Origin: Clostridia bacterium
Lineage (GTDB): Bacteria; Bacillota; Clostridia; Oscillospirales; Acutalibacteraceae
Direction: 5' to 3'
Assembly (NCBI GenBank): GCA_017615405.1
Contig: JAGAAE010000045.1
Span: 1 to 10,915, forward strand
Length of the DNA: 10,915 nucleotides
Each line of letters begins with the position of its first letter. Position 1 is the stretch's first letter. Position numbers and translations under genes: made by a program. The notes under the pieces were generated by a model. That model made no database searches and was not told where the DNA came from. It was given only the letters and a program-made list of their open reading frames with translations. Positions 5,376 through 10,915 of this stretch are shown here, one piece after another.

Positions 5376-5404
5376 AATATAACACAACCGAACGGTTTTT
5401 TCAA
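5376..5404 (-). promoter_or_regulatory. Promoter of bcp-Crp/Fnr with a palindrome in the spacer
   Basis: On the minus strand TTGAAA (5404-5399), a 17-bp spacer and TATATT (5381-5376) form a good promoter about 40 bp before the bcp start codon. Inside the spacer lies AACCG-N2-CGGTT (5386-5397), a possible operator. It might be bound by the operon's own Crp/Fnr protein, but it does not resemble the TTGAT-N4-ATCAA FNR or TGTGA-N6-TCACA CRP sites. Confidence 0.65.
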
Positions 5405-5432
5405 GACGGGTCGGGCATAGTTTTAAAAGTTC

Positions 5433-5461
5433 TTTACAAAACCGGAATTTAAGGTTAAAAT
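5433..5461 (+). promoter_or_regulatory. Promoter of fhs
   Basis: TTTACA (5433-5438), 17 bp and TAAAAT (5456-5461) precede fhs by about 33 bp. The leader is too short for a riboswitch. AGGGTGAG at 5483-5490 is the ribosome binding site. Confidence 0.7.
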
Positions 5462-5493
5462 AGAGATAATAATTATGGATCCAGGGTGAGAAA

Positions 5494-7170
5494 ATGGAAT
5501 ATTTAACCGACATTGAAATAGCAGGACGCTGCAAGCTCGAAAACATAACGGAGATCGCAAAGCGTGCTCATATTGATGAAAAATATATCGAGCAGTACGG
5601 CAACTATAAGGCGAAGATCGATCCTTCCCTTTTAAAGGAGACCGAAAGGGAGGACGGCAAACTCGTTCTCGTTACCGCCATCACGCCGACCCCCGCCGGC
5701 GAGGGAAAGACGACCACCACGATAGGTCTTGCCGACGGGCTTAAAAAGATCGGCAAGGACGTTACGGTCGCGCTTCGCGAACCTTCGCTGGGACCCGTTT
5801 TCGGGATAAAGGGCGGAGCCGCGGGCGGCGGCTACGCGCAGGTCGTTCCAATGGAGGATATCAACCTTCATTTCACGGGCGATTTTCACGCAATAGGCGC
5901 CGCAAACAATCTTTTGGCGGCTATGCTCGATAACCATATCCACCAGGGCAACGTCCTTGGTATCGACACAAGAAAGATAACCTGGAAAAGGTGCGTCGAT
6001 ATGAACGACCGCCAGTTAAGAAACGTTGTTGACGGTCTCGGCGGAAGGGTGAACGGCGTTCCCCGTGAGGACGGATATGATATAACGGTCGCAAGCGAGA
6101 TAATGGCGGTGCTTTGCCTTTCGACCTCGCTTTCCGATCTTAAAGAACGCATTTCGCGTATCATCGTAGGCTATACCTTTGACGATAAGCCGGTCACGGC
6201 GGGCGACCTCAAAGCCGCCGGTGCCATGACAGCGCTCTTAAAGGATGCAATAAAGCCAAACCTCGTTCAGACGCTCGAGGGAACCCCGGCATTTGTCCAC
6301 GGCGGACCGTTTGCAAATATCGCCCACGGCTGCAACTCGGTAATGGCAACCAGAATGGCGCTTAAAATGGGTGATTATACCATAACCGAAGCAGGCTTCG
6401 GCGCCGATCTCGGTGCTGAAAAGTTCCTCGATATCAAATGCCGTATGGCAGGTCTTATACCCGACGCTGTGGTCGTTGTCGCAACCATCCGCGCCCTTAA
6501 AATGCACGGCGGACTTGACAAAAAACAGTTAGCGACCGAGGACCTTGCGGCGCTCGAAAAGGGAATACCAAACCTTCTTCGCCACGTAAGGAACGTTAAA
6601 GAGGTCTATAAACTTCCCTGCGTTGTCGCGGTCAATAAATTCCCGACCGACACCGATCGTGAGGTCGAATTCATAATCGAAAAGTGCAAGCAACTCGGTG
6701 TCAACACAGTCCTTTCGGACGTATGGGCAAAGGGCGGCGAAGGCGGAATCGAGCTTGCAAAAGAGGTCGTTCGGCTCTGTGAGGAAGAAAAGGGCGATTT
6801 CACCTTCTCTTATTCACTCGATATGTCGATAAAAGAAAAGATCGAAGCGGTGGTAAAAAAGGTCTACGGCGGCGAGGGAGTTACCTTTATGCCGAATGCC
6901 GAAAAACAGATCGACACCCTTAATAAACTCGGTTTTTCAAACTGCCCCGTTTGTATCGCCAAAACGCAGTACAGTTTTTCGGATGACGCCTCAAAACTCG
7001 GCGCTCCCGAAGGCTTTACCGTAACCGTTAAAAACGTCAGGATCTCGGCAGGCGCCGGATTCATCGTCGTGCTTACGGGCGATATAATGACCATGCCGGG
7101 ACTTCCGAAGGTCCCTGCCGCCGAAAAGATCGACGTCGACGAAAACGGAAAAATAACCGGACTTTTCTGA
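5494..7170 (+). CDS. fhs: Formate-tetrahydrofolate ligase
   Basis: Fhs joins formate to tetrahydrofolate with ATP to give 10-formyl-THF, feeding purine synthesis and, in acetogens, the methyl branch of the Wood-Ljungdahl pathway. The 558-residue product has normal length. The ATP-binding loop [18 protein letters not shown] begins at residue 66. Other family blocks follow in order: [63 protein letters not shown], and near the end [20 protein letters not shown]. The ATG has AGGGTGAG just upstream. A nucleotidyltransferase gene follows after 19 nt. No other Wood-Ljungdahl gene is in the window, so acetogenesis cannot be inferred. Confidence 0.98.
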   Translation: MEYLTDIEIAGRCKLENITEIAKRAHIDEKYIEQYGNYKAKIDPSLLKETEREDGKLVLVTAITPTPAGEGKTTTTIGLADGLKKIGKDVTVALREPSLGPVFGIKGGAAGGGYAQVVPMEDINLHFTGDFHAIGAANNLLAAMLDNHIHQGNVLGIDTRKITWKRCVDMNDRQLRNVVDGLGGRVNGVPREDGYDITVASEIMAVLCLSTSLSDLKERISRIIVGYTFDDKPVTAGDLKAAGAMTALLKDAIKPNLVQTLEGTPAFVHGGPFANIAHGCNSVMATRMALKMGDYTITEAGFGADLGAEKFLDIKCRMAGLIPDAVVVVATIRALKMHGGLDKKQLATEDLAALEKGIPNLLRHVRNVKEVYKLPCVVAVNKFPTDTDREVEFIIEKCKQLGVNTVLSDVWAKGGEGGIELAKEVVRLCEEEKGDFTFSYSLDMSIKEKIEAVVKKVYGGEGVTFMPNAEKQIDTLNKLGFSNCPVCIAKTQYSFSDDASKLGAPEGFTVTVKNVRISAGAGFIVVLTGDIMTMPGLPKVPAAEKIDVDENGKITGLF

Positions 7171-7189
7171 TCACGGGAGGTCGTTATTT

Positions 7190-7741
7190 TTGAAAAAGCC
7201 ATATAAATTAGGGATACTTGTCGGGCGTTTTCAAACACTTCACAAGGGTCACGAAGATATGATAAACTCCGCTCTTTCGCTCTGCGAGAAGGTCGGCGTT
7301 TTCGTCGGATCGTCGCAGGAAAGCGGAACAAATAAAAACCCGTTTACCTATGAAACGCGGAAAGCGATGCTTGAAAGGGTGTTCGGTGAAAGTATTTCGG
7401 TTTTTCCTCTGCCCGATATCGGGGTCGGAAACAACGCCGAATGGGGCGAATACGTTATGAAAAACGTCATTGATGCCTTCGGTTTTCCACCCGATCTTTT
7501 CGTTTCTGGCAAGGAGGAAAGAAGGGCGACCTGGCTTTCGGGTGACTCGGGTGAAGCAGTCGCGGAACTATATATACCGAAAACGATAGATATTTCGGCG
7601 TCCGCACTTCGTGAATACATGATAAACGGCGATCTCGATAATTGGAAAAAGTATTCAAACGAAAGTCTCTTTGATATGTTCGATGACCTTCGCCTACAAC
7701 TTGTTTCGGCAAAGGATAACAACGAAACAAAAAGTATATAA
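7190..7741 (+). CDS. NadM/NadR-like nicotinamide-nucleotide adenylyltransferase (TTG start)
   Basis: The 183-residue protein belongs to the HxGH nucleotidyltransferases. It has GRFQTLHKGH (residues 12-21) for ATP binding, GSSQESGTNKNPFTYETRKAM (start residue 40), VSGKEERR and ISASALRE (135-142), the usual ISxTxxR-type loop. The NPFTxxxR block matches the NadM and NadR group, which makes NAD from NMN and ATP, rather than CoaD or RibF. The start is a TTG at 7190, with GGGAGG 9 nt upstream and no ATG or GTG at a usable distance. It lies 19 nt after fhs and shares its terminator, so the two are one operon. The substrate (NMN, nicotinate mononucleotide or another nucleotide) is not certain. Confidence 0.88.
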   Translation: MKKPYKLGILVGRFQTLHKGHEDMINSALSLCEKVGVFVGSSQESGTNKNPFTYETRKAMLERVFGESISVFPLPDIGVGNNAEWGEYVMKNVIDAFGFPPDLFVSGKEERRATWLSGDSGEAVAELYIPKTIDISASALREYMINGDLDNWKKYSNESLFDMFDDLRLQLVSAKDNNETKSI

Positions 7742-7744
7742 AGC

Positions 7745-7776
7745 AAAAATCCTACCGTGATCGCGGTAGGATTTTT
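7745..7776 (+). terminator. Terminator of the fhs operon
   Basis: AAAAATCCTACCG and CGGTAGGATTTTT are perfect 13-bp arms with a TGATCG loop, starting 4 nt after the last gene's stop. The T-run on the right arm makes a classic intrinsic terminator. Confidence 0.93.
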
Positions 7777-7777
7777 G

Positions 7778-7802
7778 AGAGTGTCGAAAAAGTCGACACT
7801 CT
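7778..7802. repeat. Second hairpin directly after the terminator (AGAGTGTCGA/TCGACACTCT)
   Basis: Perfect 10-bp arms close an AAAAG loop only one base after the preceding terminator ends; TTC follows. It could back up termination or be a mobile hairpin element. The tail is not T-rich enough to be convincing. Confidence 0.65.
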
Positions 7803-7834
7803 TTCAAAAGATACGACCCTCTTGATACCCAAAT

Positions 7835-7877
7835 AGACGTTAGATGATAGACGTCAGACAATAGATAATGAGGCAAT
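7835..7877. repeat. Degenerate 14-bp tandem repeat
   Basis: AGACGTTAGATGAT and AGACGTCAGACAAT are adjacent 14-mers matching at 11 of 14 positions. A more diverged third unit, AGATAATGAGGCAAT, follows. Similar CAGACATCAGATGACGG wording recurs near 7969-7998. The whole 7803-8003 stretch has no supportable gene. Confidence 0.45.
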
Positions 7878-7890
7878 AATGATACGGTTG

Positions 7891-7915
7891 TAGGGAACAA
7901 CCCATGTGTTGTTCC
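7891..7915. repeat. Dispersed palindrome, copy B
   Basis: GGAACAAC (7894-7901) and GTTGTTCC (7908-7915) surround CCATGT. The left flank TAGG and the core match copy A at 253-282, but the outer right arm has decayed (GGTC instead of CTAC or CTGC). As in copy A, a GCAATAAT stretch precedes it. Confidence 0.7.
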
Positions 7916-8003
7916 GGTCTTGATTATCGCGTTTTGACGGAACGGCACAAAGGCGCGTCCTCGACGATTCAGACATCAGATGACGGAATTCAGACGGCAT
8001 ATT

Positions 8004-8471
8004 TCATTGTATGGGACAATGGCGTTTCACGCTTTCAAACAGCGCCTTACATCCTGTATAGATATCATCAAAGGCTCTTTGGAAATCGCCGCTGTAATAC
8101 GGGTCACAAACGTCCGATCCCGAACCTGCAAAAGACAGTAATTTATATATTTTTCCGTCGGGGTCGGAAGTAAAGATCCTTTTTATATTTCTGAGATTAT
8201 TCTCGTCCATAACTATAAACATATCATATTTACCGTAGTCGTCGGAATATAATTTAGTTGAGAAATGTTCTTTAAACGGAATATCATTTTTGATAATTAT
8301 CCGTCTTGCCGGAGGATAGACGGGATTGCCGATCTCCTCATAACTTGTCGCACTCGAAAACACTTCAAATTCCGATTCAAGATGATTTTTCATTATGATA
8401 TCATCAAATATCATCTGAGCCATCGGACTGCGGCAAATATTGCCGTGACAAACAAACATTATCCTCTTCAA
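8004..8471 (-). CDS. Low-molecular-weight protein-tyrosine phosphatase (TTG start)
   Basis: The product carries the phosphatase loop VCHGNICRSP, that is C(X)5R, near residue 8 of the chosen start. The general-acid Asp-Pro is in SDVCDPYYSG near the C-terminus, with the usual order of the family between them. These enzymes dephosphorylate tyrosine-phosphorylated proteins, often tyrosine kinases of capsule synthesis. The TTG at 8471 is preferred: AGGTG sits 6 nt upstream, and the resulting N-terminus MKRIMFVCHGNICRSP is the family norm. A GTG 9 nt earlier lies within that ribosome binding site, and the later ATG has only 3 nt spacing to AGAGG. No kinase gene is adjacent, so the substrate is unknown. 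The length of 155 residues is typical. Confidence 0.92.
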   Translation of the reverse strand: MKRIMFVCHGNICRSPMAQMIFDDIIMKNHLESEFEVFSSATSYEEIGNPVYPPARRIIIKNDIPFKEHFSTKLYSDDYGKYDMFIVMDENNLRNIKRIFTSDPDGKIYKLLSFAGSGSDVCDPYYSGDFQRAFDDIYTGCKALFESVKRHCPIQ

Positions 8472-8548
8472 GATACGCACCTCGATCGATTAAGACTTAC
8501 TTCCTGTGAGTCAATTTCCATTTTTTGAAAAAAATCACAAAAAAATGA

Positions 8549-8576
8549 TTGACATTTGTGAAAATATGTGTATAAT
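8549..8576 (+). promoter_or_regulatory. Consensus promoter with no downstream CDS
   Basis: TTGACA (8549-8554) and TATAAT (8571-8576) are both perfect and spaced by 16 bp. The region upstream is A-rich, as in an UP element. Expected start is about 8583. The only thing between it and the terminator at 8710-8747 is non-coding structured sequence. Confidence 0.82.
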
Positions 8577-8582
8577 AATATG

Positions 8583-8747
8583 TGTTAACTTATGATTGCT
8601 TTTGCTTAGAGCAATGTTTTCATAAAATTCGGTCAGCCAAAGACCAAGAACCTCATGGATTTTAATCTGTTCTGTCTGGGCAACTGTAACGGATTAAATC
8701 GAAAAAACAACCGCTATACGTCGTTTGACCTATGGCGGTGTTTTTTT
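8583..8747 (+). ncRNA. Putative stand-alone structured small RNA, about 165 nt, class unknown
   Basis: The transcript is bounded by a perfect promoter and a strong terminator and has no supportable reading frame. Four helices can be drawn. H1 is ATTGCT/AGCAAT (8595-8600, 8610-8615). H2 is GGTC/GACC (8631-8634, 8642-8645). H3 is a 13-bp stem with one bulge (8658-8671 with 8688-8700) carrying a 16-nt apical loop that shows UCUGGGCAACUG. H4 is the terminator. An A-rich linker GAAAAAACAA joins H3 and H4. The 5' and 3' ends do not pair into a long rod, so it is not an obvious 6S RNA, and no riboswitch consensus was recognised. Promoter and terminator are seen; the RNA's existence and role are inferred. 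Confidence 0.55.
8710..8747. terminator. Strong terminator, probably bidirectional (small RNA and CapA gene)
   Basis: ACCGCTATA (8710-8718) pairs fully with TATGGCGGT (8731-8739), with an inner GTC/GAC closing a GTTT loop, then seven T residues. Leftward, the complementary strand ends in GTTTTTTCG, so it can also stop transcription of the CapA gene, whose stop codon is 9 bp away. Confidence 0.9.
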
Positions 8748-8755
8748 ATGCTTTT

Positions 8756-10102
8756 TTATTGAAATCTGATCTTGCAGCCCAAAAACCGCTGTATCTCGGT
8801 AAGACCTTCGCCGACCGTCGCTTTGGTGCGGTCGTACGATCTTTGACTCTTTTCGAGGGGGGTTCCGGAAAGTCCGCATTCGGCTCCGCCGTCCCTCGTA
8901 TCAAGGGGGATTATCGAGTAAAGATATCCGCTTCCGCCCTTATATTTATTGACCCACGTCGGAACGGCGTCAAAGGACGTAATAACGGTCTCCCCGTCGG
9001 AATACTTATCGACGGTGAAATAGATCAGCATACCGTCCTCGGTGTGCCCCGTAGTGCACTCGGGGTGCATTATCTCCTGGCGCTGATTAGATATGGCATT
9101 TCCCATCGAATAGGCGCATATCGTCTTGTGGTCGCCGCCGCTTGCCGTAAGGAGCGCCATCGGCTGGATGACGTGCGGATGCGAGCCGATAATGATATCG
9201 ACACCTAAATCGCAGAGCTTTTGCGCTATCGCATCCTGATGGACGTTTTCCTTCAACTGATATTCCTCGCCCCAGTGCATATAGAAAATTATCAGATCGG
9301 CGCCGTCCTTTTTCATCTCTTTGATATTCTTTTCGGCGGCGGTGTAAAACTCGTTTATCCTGTCATAATTGAAGGAGTTGATGAGCCCGTTCGCTTCGGT
9401 GGAAATGACGTTGCCGTTTATGGATTTTCTCCCGGGATCGCATTTGTTCTCATAGGTATATGCGGTTATGCCGAGCTTAACGCCCGAGACCTTTTTGACA
9501 AGGTAGTCCTTCTCGGCGGCATCCTGTTTTGTTCCGACGTAGGAAAGTCCCTTGTCTTTAAGTACCGAAACGGTGCGTTTGAGCCCGAAAAGACCGGTGT
9601 CGTAGCAGTGGTTATTTGTCGTCAGCATCAGGTCAAAGCCGGCGTCCTTTATAACGTCGGCAAGGCTGTCCGGGGTGTTGAACGCCGGGTAGCCTTTATA
9701 GGAACCGGACTCGGTCCCGCCGAAGGTGACCTCTAAATTCGCTATCGCAAGATCTGCCTTTGAAACAGGAGATTTTATATACTTGAAAAAATCCGAAAAA
9801 TCGTAACCCGACGAGGTTTTGGCGCCGTCAAGCTGGGTCGAATGGACCATAATATCCCCGGTGTTTACGACGGTTATCGAGGATATAAGTTTCGGCTCCT
9901 TGCTTTTTGTGCCGTTGTCACCGGATACCGAGGACGACTCGGTGCCCGACGCACCGCTTTCGGGTGTGGTTTTGAAAAAAAGTCCGGCAATAGCCTTTAC
10001 TCCGAAATATATTCCTGCCGCAACGGCGACAAACACCAAAAAATACGTCGCAATAAATATTCTGCGTCTTCTTATAAGTTCTTTTCTTGAATGATCAGCC
10101 AT
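8756..10102 (-). CDS. CapA-family membrane-anchored metallophosphatase-like protein
   Basis: The 448-residue protein starts with a basic stretch (RKELIRRRR), one membrane segment at about residues 15-42 and a Ser/Gly/Thr-rich linker to about 70. A CapA/PgsA fold domain follows outside the membrane. Calcineurin-like metal-site motifs are visible: GDIM (82-85), IANLE (120-124), TNNH (162-165), MHWGEE (275-280) and GSHPHV (306-311). The family was named for poly-gamma-glutamate capsule synthesis. However, the capB and capC partners are absent here, so many such proteins, probably including this one, do something else at the cell surface. GGAGG lies 7 nt before the ATG, which overlaps the end of the upstream transporter gene by 8 bp. 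It is a full-length gene. Confidence 0.92.
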   Translation of the reverse strand: MADHSRKELIRRRRIFIATYFLVFVAVAAGIYFGVKAIAGLFFKTTPESGASGTESSSVSGDNGTKSKEPKLISSITVVNTGDIMVHSTQLDGAKTSSGYDFSDFFKYIKSPVSKADLAIANLEVTFGGTESGSYKGYPAFNTPDSLADVIKDAGFDLMLTTNNHCYDTGLFGLKRTVSVLKDKGLSYVGTKQDAAEKDYLVKKVSGVKLGITAYTYENKCDPGRKSINGNVISTEANGLINSFNYDRINEFYTAAEKNIKEMKKDGADLIIFYMHWGEEYQLKENVHQDAIAQKLCDLGVDIIIGSHPHVIQPMALLTASGGDHKTICAYSMGNAISNQRQEIMHPECTTGHTEDGMLIYFTVDKYSDGETVITSFDAVPTWVNKYKGGSGYLYSIIPLDTRDGGAECGLSGTPLEKSQRSYDRTKATVGEGLTEIQRFLGCKIRFQ

Positions 10103-10915
10103 GTTTTTTCCTCCACGTTCCCGGCAACTGCGCCGTGATGGTTGCTATAAACACAAGGATACACCCTATCGTTTCGTTTACCGACGGTATACTTCCCATT
10201 ATGACAAGACCCCCGAGCGTCGCGAAAACGCCCTCAAGGCTCATAGAAATCGAGGCGACGGCAGGCTCGGCGTATTTTTGACCGACGATCTGGAGCGTAT
10301 AGGCAAATCCGCTTGAAAAGACGCCCATATAAAGTATCTGCGGAAGGGCGTTTTTTATCACCGTAACGGTATTGTTGCTCTCCCCCGCAATAAACGATAA
10401 CGCGACCGACAGCAATCCGCAAACGACAAACTGAATAAAAGATAATCTCGCGCCGCCGACACTTTCTCCGAACTTGTCGACGACCATGATATGCATAGTA
10501 AAGGTCAGGGCGCAAAGTACCATCAGGATATCGCCGAAATATATATTCGAAAGCCCGTTTGTAAGACAGAGGAAGTATACCCCCGTCATGGCGATAACCG
10601 CGGCTATCCAGACGGGCATAGTCACCTTTTTGCCGATAATAACCGAGGCTATCGGGACTAAGACGACGTAAAGGGTCGTTAAAAATCCCGACCTTGCTTC
10701 GACCGTGTTACAACTTCCGGGATAGGCGGCAATACCGTATTGCTGAAGATTGACCGCGACACAAAGAACGGCGCCGCAAACTATTCCGCCCCAAACGGCG
10801 GTCTTTGCGTAACCGATATCCTTTTTAAAAACGGGTTGTTTTTTTATCAGTGATTCTATGAGAATATAGATAAAAATTCCGACGGCGCCGACCAGCGAGC
10901 GAAGACCGTTAAAAA
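10095..10915 (-). CDS. EamA/DMT-superfamily transporter, N-terminus beyond the window
   Basis: The frame is open from the TGA at 10095-10097 to the right edge, giving about 273 residues. It is made of alternating hydrophobic segments typical of the ten-helix drug/metabolite transporters. Family marks include FNGLRSLVGA near the edge, FLTTLYVVLVPI before the midpoint, and the second EamA repeat with GDILMVLCALTF, SSGFAYTLQIVGQKYAEP and SLEGVFATLGG. A short basic tail (TWRKKHG) ends it in the cytoplasm. An apparent GTG start at 10625 is internal, since the homologous frame continues upstream. The substrate cannot be told. The 8-bp overlap with the CapA-like gene indicates co-transcription and probably coupled translation. 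Confidence 0.92.
   Translation of the reverse strand, partial: FNGLRSLVGAVGIFIYILIESLIKKQPVFKKDIGYAKTAVWGGIVCGAVLCVAVNLQQYGIAAYPGSCNTVEARSGFLTTLYVVLVPIASVIIGKKVTMPVWIAAVIAMTGVYFLCLTNGLSNIYFGDILMVLCALTFTMHIMVVDKFGESVGGARLSFIQFVVCGLLSVALSFIAGESNNTVTVIKNALPQILYMGVFSSGFAYTLQIVGQKYAEPAVASISMSLEGVFATLGGLVIMGSIPSVNETIGCILVFIATITAQLPGTWRKKHG

Noticed and set aside
7904..8173. Plus-strand frame running from the palindrome into the phosphatase gene
   Set aside because: It starts in a repeat, has no ribosome binding site, and most of its length is antisense to the phosphatase.
8592..8609. Five-codon reading frame (ATG to TAG) at the start of the putative small RNA
   Set aside because: There is no Shine-Dalgarno sequence, and it lies within hairpin H1, so nothing supports translation.
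8672..8690. Resemblance of UCUGGGCAAC to the CCGCCUGGGCA element of the ZTP (pfl) riboswitch
   Set aside because: The other conserved ZTP segments (GGGUCGUGACUGG and the pseudoknot partner) are missing, and no folate or purine gene follows on the plus strand.
8583..8747. 6S RNA
   Set aside because: 6S RNA forms a long rod with paired ends and a central bubble. Here the ends do not pair, and the helices are sequential hairpins.
8732..9208. Plus-strand open frame opposite the end of the CapA gene
   Set aside because: It begins inside a terminator, lacks a ribosome binding site and is antisense to a well-supported CapA-family domain.
1..10915. CRISPR array, tRNA, rRNA, transposase or integrase
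   Set aside because: None was found on reading both strands: no regularly spaced repeats, no cloverleaf-type sequence and no recombinase motifs.

Overview
The window looks like chromosomal DNA of a Gram-positive, low-to-mid GC anaerobe of the Clostridia, perhaps an uncultured gut Oscillospirales-type lineage. This is inferred from AGGAGG-type ribosome binding sites, consensus TTGACA/TATAAT promoters, an L-box (lysine riboswitch) ahead of dapA, a meso-diaminopimelate dehydrogenase, formate-tetrahydrofolate ligase, and short dispersed palindromes between genes. No rRNA, tRNA, CRISPR array, transposase or integrase was seen.

Layout: (1) 2-115 is the 3' end of a heavy-metal-associated domain protein, followed by two strong palindromes. 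(2) 304-1862 is a compact phage- or ICE-like control module. A leftward XRE repressor and ImmA/IrrE metalloprotease overlap by 14 bp. They diverge from a rightward pair: a cysteine-rich zinc-ribbon protein and a sigma-like helix-turn-helix protein, overlapping as ATGA. The ~165 bp between them holds two near-identical, inverted, face-to-face promoters, each with a palindromic operator filling its spacer, plus two more operator copies. (3) 1961-4176 is a lysine/diaminopimelate unit: promoter inside a 12-bp inverted repeat, lysine riboswitch with a readable antiterminator/terminator switch, dapA, ddh and a bidirectional terminator. (4) 4220-5338, leftward, is a bcp-type peroxiredoxin followed 3 nt later by a Crp/Fnr-family regulator. 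(5) 5433-7776, rightward, is fhs (one-carbon metabolism) with a TTG-initiated NMN-adenylyltransferase-like gene 19 nt downstream, then a strong terminator. (6) 7777-8003 is non-coding: a second hairpin, a degenerate 14-bp tandem repeat and another copy of the dispersed palindrome. (7) 8004-8471, leftward, is a low-molecular-weight tyrosine phosphatase. (8) 8549-8747 has a consensus promoter, about 165 nt of non-coding but well-folded sequence and a strong terminator: a candidate stand-alone small RNA of unknown class. (9) 8756-10915, leftward, is a membrane-anchored CapA-type metallophosphatase overlapping the end of an EamA/DMT transporter that runs off the window.

The two best candidates for something undescribed are the facing-promoter operator region of the small XRE/ImmA module and the orphan structured RNA at 8583-8747. 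Coding assignments of dapA, ddh, fhs, bcp and the phosphatase rest on family motifs read directly from the translations. Statements about regulation are inference from sequence patterns.
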